From contig JAFGLJ010000029.1 in assembly GCA_016928075.1 (NCBI GenBank), positions 62,001 to 126,000 of the forward strand: 64,000 nucleotides of DNA, written 5' to 3'. Origin of the DNA: Bacteroidales bacterium. Its GTDB lineage: Bacteria; Bacteroidota; Bacteroidia; Bacteroidales; VadinHA17. Below are positions 57,283 through 64,000 of this stretch, piece by piece. Every line of letters starts with the position of its first letter. Within the stretch, counting starts at the first letter, position 1. Position numbers and translations under genes: made by a program. Under the pieces are notes generated by a model that searched no databases, had not been told where the DNA came from, and was given only the letters and a program-made list of their open reading frames with translations.

Positions 57283-58344
57283 TTAATTAACTACATTGAT
57301 TTTATCGTTGTCTGTGAGTTTCGTCTGTCCGTCAACAACAAGCATATCACCCACTGCAAGATCATCACTGATGATCTCAAGCATTTCATCATAGCGTTTA
57401 CCTATTTTTACCTGGTACCTCTTGGCAATACCATTCCTGTCAACAAATATATACCTGTTATTTGTTCCTTCCTGCTGCAGGACAACATTAGAAGGAACAA
57501 CGAAAGCTTCTTCCTCACCAAGGAACATTGATACCCTGATAAACATTCCGGGTTTGAGTTTAAAATTACTATTTGGAACAGTTATCTCAACTTCAAATGA
57601 CCTTGTCATTGGATCAATGGTAGGATAAACAAGGCTCACAGTACCTTTGAACTTATCATCAGGAAAAACGTCTGAAATAATGGTTGCATCCATCCCTTCC
57701 TTTACAAGAGGCATATATTGTTCTGAAATATTGACAACAGCCTTAACCGGATTCACCTGCATGAGGGTTACAATTGCTGCCTTACCGGCAACAGTATTTG
57801 GTGCTCCACTGTACATTTCACCATTCTCAAAATATTTCCCTGTTACCACACCGGAAAATGGTGCATATATAACAGTGTTTTCCCTGAGGAACTTAACATT
57901 GCTTTCCGTCACTTCCACCTGTGTTTTTAACTGGTCATATTGCTGTTGAGGAATATCCCCCGTCTCAAGGAGTGAAGACAGCCTTTGAAGGTCTGTTTTC
58001 AGGTTGCCAAGCTGAATCTCTGCCTGGTGCAGCTGTGTCTGATCCATAGCAAACAGCTTCTGACCTTCAGATACCCTGTCACCCGGTTCAACAAAGATAT
58101 TATCCACCCTGCCGGGTGAGGCAGGTGCGAGATGCACCTCCTCAAAAGCTTCGATGGTGGCTGTATAATCAATAGTTCTTGCTATGGTCGAAAGCTCAAG
58201 CGCCTGAGTTCTGACAACTATCTCTTTTTCATTAGTCAGTTCTGCATCAGTACCTGCAAGCCGGCCAGCCTGGTTTTGTTGATTACATCCCGTAGCAACG
58301 ACTGTCAGCAACGCAATAATTGGAAATAATCTTATAGATTTCAT
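57283..58344 (-). CDS. RND efflux periplasmic adaptor (membrane fusion protein), probable lipoprotein
   Basis: A 353-residue adaptor linking the RND pump to TolC. The ATG at 58344 is used because it precedes a lipoprotein-type leader (V-V-A-T-G-C, Cys about residue 20); a start at 58371 would add nine polar residues. Biotinyl-lipoyl-like halves flank a short coiled-coil hairpin (about residues 75-150), followed by beta-barrel and membrane-proximal domains. It lies between TolC and RND genes. Confidence 0.93.
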   Translation of the reverse strand: MKSIRLFPIIALLTVVATGCNQQNQAGRLAGTDAELTNEKEIVVRTQALELSTIARTIDYTATIEAFEEVHLAPASPGRVDNIFVEPGDRVSEGQKLFAMDQTQLHQAEIQLGNLKTDLQRLSSLLETGDIPQQQYDQLKTQVEVTESNVKFLRENTVIYAPFSGVVTGKYFENGEMYSGAPNTVAGKAAIVTLMQVNPVKAVVNISEQYMPLVKEGMDATIISDVFPDDKFKGTVSLVYPTIDPMTRSFEVEITVPNSNFKLKPGMFIRVSMFLGEEEAFVVPSNVVLQQEGTNNRYIFVDRNGIAKRYQVKIGKRYDEMLEIISDDLAVGDMLVVDGQTKLTDNDKINVVN

Positions 58345-58373
58345 ATTTCTGGTATTTATTTTTTCCGACATTA

Positions 58374-59717
58374 TTAAATATTGTTAAGTAATTTATCCAG
58401 TGCCAGTTTAGTCTGCAGCAGGTCCATTAAGGCACTGATATAATTATTTTCGGCCTGCAGGTAATTATTATGTGCCTGGGTCAGATCCAGGCTTGAAGCT
58501 ACACCTTCCCGGTATTTATTCTCAACACTTTCATACACCCTGTAAGCAACATCCACATTTTCTCTCTGTGTATCATACTGGTCACGGGCATTTATAAGGT
58601 TAAATCTCAATTGCTTTTCCTGTAGTAGTAGCTGGTCTGAAACCAGGTTCTTATTGGTTACAGCTTTCTCAAGCTCTATTTGAGCTTGCCTGATTCGGGA
58701 ATAACGCTGACCGCTGGCAAAGATGGGTATTGATACCTGGAACCCTAGCATTGAATTCGGGAACCATCTCATGTCATTCAGTTTGTCTCCCATACCATTT
58801 TTATTCCAGCTATAGAAGGCAGAAAATGAAGGAAGAATACTGGCTTTTTCATTCTTAAGGGTCAGTTCCTGCATTTTAACCTGGCTCTCGGTTAGCCTGA
58901 AATCAATATGCTCCCTCAGGTTGAAAGCATTTTCCATCAGGGTTTCAACACTAGCTTCTTTAAGTAATTCATCGAGTTCCGTGGTGAGTTTGATATCTCT
59001 GTTCATATCTACGCCCAGCTGAAACCTGAGCATATTATAGCTGAATTCCAGGTTCCTTTCCATTGAACGCACATTCGTCTCAAGGCCCCTCACATTTGAA
59101 AGCATCTGATCAACATCAGTCTCCTCGGCCATGCCTACCTCTTTCATTGACTTTGTTGAGCGGTACAGCTCCCTCAGGTTTTTACTGGTTCCGTTGAGTA
59201 TGTCGAGAGATTCCCGGGATATCAATATCAGGTAATAAGTATTTATTACCTGCTCTCTGATATCAATCTCAGACTTTTCAAGTAATTGCTCACTCATCTT
59301 TTCAGCCAGTATTACAGTTTGTATTCCAACAAAATACGGAGCATTAAAGATCATCTGGGTAGCCTGTAAACCGTAACTACTATTATACTTGGAACCAAAT
59401 TGAACAGGAATTTTTTCCCCTGGCTGATTAATTATTTCTCCTGGAAGCAGCGTTGTCATCAACTTCAGGTTGTCATTCAGTGATCCGCTGCCATCCACTC
59501 TGGGAAGTCCGTTTGAAATAACTTCCCATTTTGCCATTTCCGCTGCCTGAACATCGTATCTTGATGCTTTTATAATCTTATTATGCTGCACAGCATAATC
59601 CTGGGCTTCCTGGAGAGAAAGTGTCAAAACAGTATCAGGTTCCTGGGCTGCTATTGCCGTACCCAGAAATGTCATCAACAATAAGTTTAACCATTTGATT
59701 ATCATTATTCTATGCAT
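58374..59717 (-). CDS. TolC-family outer-membrane efflux protein
   Basis: A 447-residue outer-membrane channel with a signal peptide (about 1-24, ending in I-A-A-Q) and two repeats of long helices and strands, e.g. Y-K-Q-like heptads and A-E-N-N-Y-I-S-A-L-M-D-L-L-Q-T-K-L-A-L near the end, as usual for the family. It overlaps the tetR gene by 8 nt, so regulator and pump genes are cotranscribed. Confidence 0.92.
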   Translation of the reverse strand: MHRIMIIKWLNLLLMTFLGTAIAAQEPDTVLTLSLQEAQDYAVQHNKIIKASRYDVQAAEMAKWEVISNGLPRVDGSGSLNDNLKLMTTLLPGEIINQPGEKIPVQFGSKYNSSYGLQATQMIFNAPYFVGIQTVILAEKMSEQLLEKSEIDIREQVINTYYLILISRESLDILNGTSKNLRELYRSTKSMKEVGMAEETDVDQMLSNVRGLETNVRSMERNLEFSYNMLRFQLGVDMNRDIKLTTELDELLKEASVETLMENAFNLREHIDFRLTESQVKMQELTLKNEKASILPSFSAFYSWNKNGMGDKLNDMRWFPNSMLGFQVSIPIFASGQRYSRIRQAQIELEKAVTNKNLVSDQLLLQEKQLRFNLINARDQYDTQRENVDVAYRVYESVENKYREGVASSLDLTQAHNNYLQAENNYISALMDLLQTKLALDKLLNNI

Positions 59718-60333
59718 TTAATTCAATTTTTTTCTGTTCTTTATATTTGTTAATTAATTGCTGTCCTTCAGGGGTAGCTATACCTAAGAGAAAATTAAAT
59801 AGAAGGTTGTCAACTATTTCAAAGCTTGAATATTTCTCAGGAAGAAGATCCTCATTATCTCTTATGGCATCAATAGCGCTGTGTATCCCTGTATTGACAA
59901 TTTCAATATTTATATCATCCCTGAATATTTTCTCCTCAATCCCTCTTCGCAGCATAGCAAGTGACATTTCATAATTCTTTATATCACCTTTCTGACATAT
60001 CATTTCATACACCTTATAATGATATTTTTTCAGATCCATAAAGTAAGTAGGGTTGGTATTGCTAAAATGTAATGATGCAACCCTGAGCATTTCAAAAAGT
60101 GCTTCTATAACGTTATCCGCATCATCCATAATTTTCCTGAATACATCCTTTTGTTTTTTGGCCATATTATTTATGACACTTACCAGCAGCTCATCCTTAT
60201 CTGCAAAATGCTCATATATTGTGCGTTTTGACATCCCCAGATGATTTGCTATAGAGTCCATTGTCACAGCTCTGATGCCATATTTCATGAACAGAACCGC
60301 TGCTTCCTCCGTAATTCTTACCCTGTAATTCAT
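59710..60333 (-). CDS. TetR/AcrR-family transcriptional regulator
   Basis: A 207-residue regulator. The N-terminal HTH (about residues 20-50: G-I-R-A-V-T-M-D-S-I-A-N-H-L-G-M-S-K-R-T-I-Y-E-H-F, given as a spaced motif) is typical; the C-terminal helical domain would bind an unknown ligand. It is first in the efflux operon and probably represses it. A perfect 8-bp inverted repeat at 60363-60388 upstream is the best operator candidate. Confidence 0.93.
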   Translation of the reverse strand: MNYRVRITEEAAVLFMKYGIRAVTMDSIANHLGMSKRTIYEHFADKDELLVSVINNMAKKQKDVFRKIMDDADNVIEALFEMLRVASLHFSNTNPTYFMDLKKYHYKVYEMICQKGDIKNYEMSLAMLRRGIEEKIFRDDINIEIVNTGIHSAIDAIRDNEDLLPEKYSSFEIVDNLLFNFLLGIATPEGQQLINKYKEQKKIELNA

Positions 60334-60362
60334 TATTTAAAATTATGGTGTGCAATAATGAG

Positions 60363-60388
60363 AAAACTTTTCGGGTTTCCAAAGTTTT
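60363..60388. promoter_or_regulatory. Candidate operator of the TetR regulator
   Basis: AAAACTTT (60363-60370) and AAAGTTTT (60381-60388) form a perfect inverted repeat around a 10-bp spacer, 30 nt upstream of the tetR start. The arrangement and 26-bp length suit a TetR dimer. A TTTG inside it could be part of the -33 element, so binding would block transcription. Confidence 0.5.
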
Positions 60389-60496
60389 AAATGTTAAATT
60401 TCTATTAAAATCGGTGAAGGGGGTTAATCAGTCGGTAAATAGTAAAGGCTGAGACTGAAGTTATGGTGTGGGATTAGATCCCGCGTTGCCCTGAAG

Positions 60497-61423
60497 TCAG
60501 GATGATAGATTACGTATACTGTTTATAAGTTCCACCCTGTTTCTCAGGCCTGATTTAATATAAATACGGTGCGTATGATCTTTAACAGTCTGCAGGCTAA
60601 TAAATAAGGTATTGGCTATTTCCTTATTAGTTAAACCCTTACATATCTCCCTTATTATATCTTTCTCTCTTTCCGATATTTCATAACGACTGCAAAAATC
60701 TTCGAAATCCTGTTCTGCTTCTCCTGACCTGATATATGTTGAAAGTATACCGTAGTATCGTAGAACAAGTGGGATGAATGAATAGCATGCATAAAAAACT
60801 ATTACAAATAAAAGAGCGATATAACCGGTCATATCAAAGAAATAGAGAATGACTGCCTGGATAATCCCGGCGACAATAATTAATGTAGCCAGGAATTGAA
60901 GCTTTCTTCTTTTAATTCTGGTTTTACCTCCCGGCCTTATAAGTAATACCATTCCTGATGCTATATGTGTTACTGTCCCAAAAACAACATAGTATAGTAT
61001 GTACAGATGAAGTGGTATGTTGGTATCATTAAAGGTAAGATAGACTATTGCCGCAAAACCAGCCAGGTATAACAGTATGAAGGATATTGTGGATACTTTG
61101 CCTATCTGTCGTTGCTGCAAATCAAGTGAGAATTTTAACATCATGTACCAGCCCACTATCATAAAAGGCAGACCTATCAATGCCTGATAGGTAAAAATCC
61201 TTTCCATAATTTGCACGGAAAGATATTCAGAAAGAAATTTATCTATGAAGACCTGTCCCCAGATACCGTAAAATCCAAAGGTATATGCAAATATCTGGAA
61301 ATAGATCAATGCGGATGTAAATCCATTCTGGTATTCCTTGCGTAATCGTGCTGCCGTAAGCATACCCAGCGCAGACAAACCAACTGATAAAGCAAATATG
61401 AAATATGACAGGATGCGAAGCAT
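60497..61423 (-). CDS. Membrane-anchored LuxR-type transcriptional regulator
   Basis: A 308-residue protein with about seven hydrophobic helices in residues 1-225 and a C-terminal LuxR/GerE HTH (about 243-305: I-S-E-R-E-K-D-I-I-R-E-I, G-L-T-N-K-E-I-A, S-L-Q-T-V-K-D-H-T). No receiver or ligand-binding domain is seen, so sensing would have to occur in the membrane part. It faces a membrane-protein gene across a 150-bp region with repeated operator-like sites. Confidence 0.85.
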   Translation of the reverse strand: MLRILSYFIFALSVGLSALGMLTAARLRKEYQNGFTSALIYFQIFAYTFGFYGIWGQVFIDKFLSEYLSVQIMERIFTYQALIGLPFMIVGWYMMLKFSLDLQQRQIGKVSTISFILLYLAGFAAIVYLTFNDTNIPLHLYILYYVVFGTVTHIASGMVLLIRPGGKTRIKRRKLQFLATLIIVAGIIQAVILYFFDMTGYIALLFVIVFYACYSFIPLVLRYYGILSTYIRSGEAEQDFEDFCSRYEISEREKDIIREICKGLTNKEIANTLFISLQTVKDHTHRIYIKSGLRNRVELINSIRNLSS

Positions 61424-61445
61424 GTTAAATCCGTTGGTTTTTGCA

Positions 61446-61453
61446 TAAAAATA
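61446..61453 (-). promoter_or_regulatory. Weak candidate -7 element of the LuxR-type gene
   Basis: TATTTTTA on the minus strand, one base off TAnnTTTG, 23 nt before the start. No TTG at the expected -33 distance, so an activator bound at the repeats upstream may be needed. Confidence 0.35.
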
Positions 61454-61457
61454 CTCA

Positions 61458-61517
61458 CTACTTTGGTTGTAACCTGAATACTAAAGTAGGATATTTTAAG
61501 AACAATACTTAAGTAGG
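61458..61517. promoter_or_regulatory. Operator-like array between divergent genes
   Basis: Two direct copies of AATACTWAAGTAGG (61477-61490 and 61504-61517) differ at one base and start 27 bp apart; each centres on TACT(A/T)AAGTA, a near-perfect or perfect palindrome. A third, inverted half copy CTACTTT stands at 61458-61464 and pairs with 61483-61489. The array lies between the LuxR-type promoter and the opposite promoter. Confidence 0.5.
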
Positions 61518-61540
61518 TGGTTTGATTCTATACATAAACA

Positions 61541-61548
61541 TATATTTG
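61541..61548 (+). promoter_or_regulatory. Candidate -7 element of the membrane-protein gene
   Basis: TATATTTG, an exact TAnnTTTG, 26 nt before the ATG at 61574. A TTTG at 61521-61524 is 16 nt upstream, shorter than usual, and starts 3 nt after the second operator-like copy. Confidence 0.5.
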
Positions 61549-61573
61549 TTGGTGAATTGAATCAGTCCTTAAT

Positions 61574-62257
61574 ATGGAAAATTCAACAAATAATAATATC
61601 AAGCCATCTTTTGGCAGAAGTTTCTCCCAGGGCCTTGAAATTCTTGGAGATAATTTCCTACCACTGCTCCTTGTTATTATTGTGGTTGTTTTTATACAGA
61701 TACCTGTTCAAATTGTAAGATTTACAGCTGAAATAGGAGGCATAGGCCTATTCCTGGTTGGTTTCGGGATTTTCGCCCTTGCCTATAGCTTTCTCGTTAT
61801 TCCTGTTTTCGATTTTGGCAGTGATCTTATATTCATACACGCTGCCAGGAAACAGAAAATAGATTTCAAATACCTTGTCTCCGGTTTCTCTGAAAATTAT
61901 GTTCACATCATACTTGCTAACCTGCTGGTTTTTGCACTGGTAATGATAGGAATCATAATGCTGATCATACCCGGAATTATAATAGGGGTCCGGCTCACCT
62001 TCGTCAGTTACCTTGTTATGGACAAGAAGATGGATCCCATAACTGCTGTTGAGGAGAGCTGGCGACTGACAAAAGGATATGGATGGACTATTTTTGCCAT
62101 GGGCCTTGTATCGTTCTTTATAATTATATTTGGTTTTCTGATGCTCATTATCGGGATATTTCCTGCAATCATGTGGGTCAGCGGGGCATTTGCCTCAATT
62201 TATAACGATGTACTTACAGAGAAAGGTGAACTACCTGAGATACCTGAATCAGAGTAG
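61574..62257 (+). CDS. Multi-pass membrane protein (GDPD membrane-domain/DUF975-like)
   Basis: A 227-residue protein with about five hydrophobic helices and the E-E-S-W-R-L-T-K-G-Y motif (about 159-168) between helices, as in the membrane domains found with glycerophosphodiester phosphodiesterases and in DUF975/YciC-like proteins. There is no enzymatic domain. It diverges from the LuxR-type regulator and is probably controlled by it (inference from position). It ends at a good terminator. Confidence 0.75.
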   Translation: MENSTNNNIKPSFGRSFSQGLEILGDNFLPLLLVIIVVVFIQIPVQIVRFTAEIGGIGLFLVGFGIFALAYSFLVIPVFDFGSDLIFIHAARKQKIDFKYLVSGFSENYVHIILANLLVFALVMIGIIMLIIPGIIIGVRLTFVSYLVMDKKMDPITAVEESWRLTKGYGWTIFAMGLVSFFIIIFGFLMLIIGIFPAIMWVSGAFASIYNDVLTEKGELPEIPESE

Positions 62258-62288
62258 TATCAATAACACCTGTTTTTATACCTGACCG

Positions 62289-62318
62289 GGGGAGACCAGA
62301 ATATGGTTTCCCCTTTTT
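62289..62318 (+). terminator. Intrinsic terminator of the membrane-protein gene
   Basis: GGGGAGACC (62289-62297) pairs with GGTTTCCCC (62305-62313), nine pairs with one G-U, 7-nt loop, then five T residues. It overlaps the stop codon of the convergent helicase by two bases. Confidence 0.8.
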
Positions 62319-63999
62319 AATTATCATTCAATCTGAGCTTTGCAAATCTCAGGAGCAGCTTTTTTTCGCCTGAATCATCGAACACAACCAGTGCCGTCGT
62401 GTTTGGGGCTTCTCCATCAATTGATAATATTGTTCCACGGCCAAACCGTTCGTGGTATACTACTGCACCTTCCTTAAGGTCTTTTTCAGCTGCCAATTGC
62501 TGATCACCTGTATTATAACCGGTTGCCGGTTTAAACTTTTTAAGGTTCCGTTCGTGAGGGCTCGTATATTCAACACTTTTGTCTGTCATTGCTGTTCTTC
62601 TCCGGTCAAAAGGTCTTTTATATTCCGGCGGCCTGTAATTATCATTTTTCTCAGCACTGGGAGGATACTGAAGGTAATCATCATCAATTTCTGAAAGAAA
62701 CCTGCTGGGAGTACAATTTTCCAGTTTACCCCATCTATAGCGGTTAAGCGCATAGCTGAGGGTTACGTATTCTTTTGCACGTGTAACGGCAACGTAGAAC
62801 AGTCGTCTTTCTTCTTCAAGTCCCATGTTTTCTGCCAGCGACATCAGGGACGGGAAAAGGTTTTCTTCGAGACCGGCTATATATACGTGTTTAAACTCAA
62901 GGCCTTTAGCCGAATGCATGGTCATAAGTGTAACCTTATTCCGGTCTTCTTCTTTCTCTGTATCTCTGTCGGTAAGCAAGGCTACTGATTCGAGGTACGC
63001 TGCAAGATCATTGGGTTCCCCATTGGTCTCTGCGGCGTCGGTAAATTCTTTTATGGCATTCAATAATTCCTGGAGGTTTTCATACCTGCTTATCTCTTCA
63101 GGTGTCTGTCCTTCCTTGAGTTCTTTCATTATTCCGGTTACAGTGGCAGTCTTTATTGCCGCACCATATGCATCGGCATTAGTGCATTCCGATGACAGGG
63201 AATTAACAAGGTCAGTGTATACCTGAACCCTCTTCCAGGTAGCGGGTGTCAGCAATGGCTGATATGATGAGGAATCTGATATTATTTCCCATGTTGTAAC
63301 TTCTTTATTTGCGGCTGCTTCAAATATCCTTTCAATAGTAGTCTTTCCTATACCTCTTCTGGGATAGTTGATTGTCCGTCTTAATGCTTCCTCATCATTT
63401 GGATTGATAACCATTCTGAGGTAAGCCAGTATGTCTTTTATTTCTTTTCGTTCATAAAATGACAATCCCCCGTAAATCTTATATGGAATATTCTTTTTCC
63501 TGAATGTTTCCTCAAAAATCCTCGACTGGGCATTTGTACGGTACAGTACTGCAAACTCTTCCCATTTAACCTGCTCTGAAAGGCTTCGGTCGAATATATC
63601 AGAAGCTATCCTGAATCCTTCTTCTCCGTCGGTCATCGATTCCATTATCCTGATTCTGTCTCCCTCGCTGTTTTCTGAATATACTGTTTTGCTTATCTGT
63701 CCCTTATTATTAATAATGATGCTATTGGCTGCCTTCACTATTGTCCTGGTTGACCTGTAATTCCTCTCCAGCTTATAAAGAGCATAATCAGGATAGTCAT
63801 TCCTGAAATTCAGTATGTTTTCAATGCGCGCGCCCCTGAAGGAATAAATGCTCTGTGCATCGTCTCCTACAACGCACAGGTTACGATGTTTTTCTGACAA
63901 TTTCTTTATTATAAGATACTGAGCATAATTAGTATCCTGGTATTCATCCACAAGGATATAATTAAATCTTTGCTGATAATTTGACAGGACATCGGGGTA
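62317..63999 (-). CDS. UvrD/PcrA-type DNA helicase, C-terminal part (partial at window end)
   Basis: A superfamily 1A 3'-5' DNA helicase for repair and replication-fork maintenance. The frame stays open to the window edge, so about 560 residues are visible and the N-terminal P-loop lies outside. Motif II reads V-D-E-Y-Q-D-T; then G-D-D-A-Q-S-I-Y-S-F-R-G-A (motif III), L-E-R-N-Y-R-S-T (IV), M-T-M-H-S-A-K-G-L-E-F (V) and V-A-V-T-R-A-K-E (VI). A C-terminal Tudor-like domain (V-V-Y-H-E-R-F-G-R-G-T-I) contacts RNA polymerase in PcrA/UvrD. Confidence 0.94.
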   Translation of the reverse strand, partial: YPDVLSNYQQRFNYILVDEYQDTNYAQYLIIKKLSEKHRNLCVVGDDAQSIYSFRGARIENILNFRNDYPDYALYKLERNYRSTRTIVKAANSIIINNKGQISKTVYSENSEGDRIRIMESMTDGEEGFRIASDIFDRSLSEQVKWEEFAVLYRTNAQSRIFEETFRKKNIPYKIYGGLSFYERKEIKDILAYLRMVINPNDEEALRRTINYPRRGIGKTTIERIFEAAANKEVTTWEIISDSSSYQPLLTPATWKRVQVYTDLVNSLSSECTNADAYGAAIKTATVTGIMKELKEGQTPEEISRYENLQELLNAIKEFTDAAETNGEPNDLAAYLESVALLTDRDTEKEEDRNKVTLMTMHSAKGLEFKHVYIAGLEENLFPSLMSLAENMGLEEERRLFYVAVTRAKEYVTLSYALNRYRWGKLENCTPSRFLSEIDDDYLQYPPSAEKNDNYRPPEYKRPFDRRRTAMTDKSVEYTSPHERNLKKFKPATGYNTGDQQLAAEKDLKEGAVVYHERFGRGTILSIDGEAPNTTALVVFDDSGEKKLLLRFAKLRLNDN

Positions 64000-64000
64000 A

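Overview
The window comes from the chromosome of a member of the Bacteroidota, most like Bacteroidales/Marinilabiliales. The evidence is AT-rich sequence, promoters of the TAnnTTTG / TTG type, almost no Shine-Dalgarno sequences, the gldE-gldD pair, a peptidase with a type IX secretion (T9SS) C-terminal domain, zinc-free bL36 and uS14, and many lineage-typical exported proteins and ECF sigma factors. No tRNA, rRNA, CRISPR, prophage or insertion sequence was seen.

Left part (1-31 kb). The end of lnt is followed by an ECF sigma/anti-sigma operon encoding two adhesin-like beta-solenoid proteins and two probable outer-membrane barrels. Next come dsbD (minus), then rng, a 30-residue ribosomal-type protein and HU (minus). 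Divergent from these are ssb, gldE, gldD, a phosphopantetheinyl transferase and an archaeal-type lipid synthase (plus). A TPR protein, a phosphatase-family protein with altered metal ligands, and a ychF-M14 peptidase pair follow on the minus strand. A VWA protein then precedes a second ECF sigma cassette. hisS-hutH, small membrane and exported proteins, a degenerate hybrid histidine kinase and a UbiD-type decarboxylase complete this part.

Centre (30.4-50.7 kb). A 692-bp gap between ubiD and eno holds what looks like a free-standing, highly structured RNA of about 400 nt on the minus strand. It has its own Bacteroidota promoter and intrinsic terminator, and a perfect 24-bp palindrome lies upstream. 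Beyond eno lies one continuous str-S10-spc-alpha ribosomal unit of 33 genes on the minus strand, from rpsL to rplQ, with a candidate promoter in front of rpsL and a terminator after rplQ.

Right part (50.7-64 kb). An EF-G paralogue lacking the catalytic histidine is transcribed divergently from the ribosomal cluster. Then come an exported protein, a TetR-TolC-adaptor-RND efflux operon ending in a small PII-like protein, a membrane-anchored LuxR regulator facing a membrane-protein gene across a region with repeated operator-like sites, and the 3' part of a UvrD/PcrA helicase.

The most interesting items are the structured RNA with its palindrome, the GTPase-degenerate EF-G, the phosphatase homologue missing metal ligands, the histidine kinase with an eroded ATP site, and the operator arrays near 60.4 and 61.5 kb. 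All calls come from reading the sequence; no database search was run.
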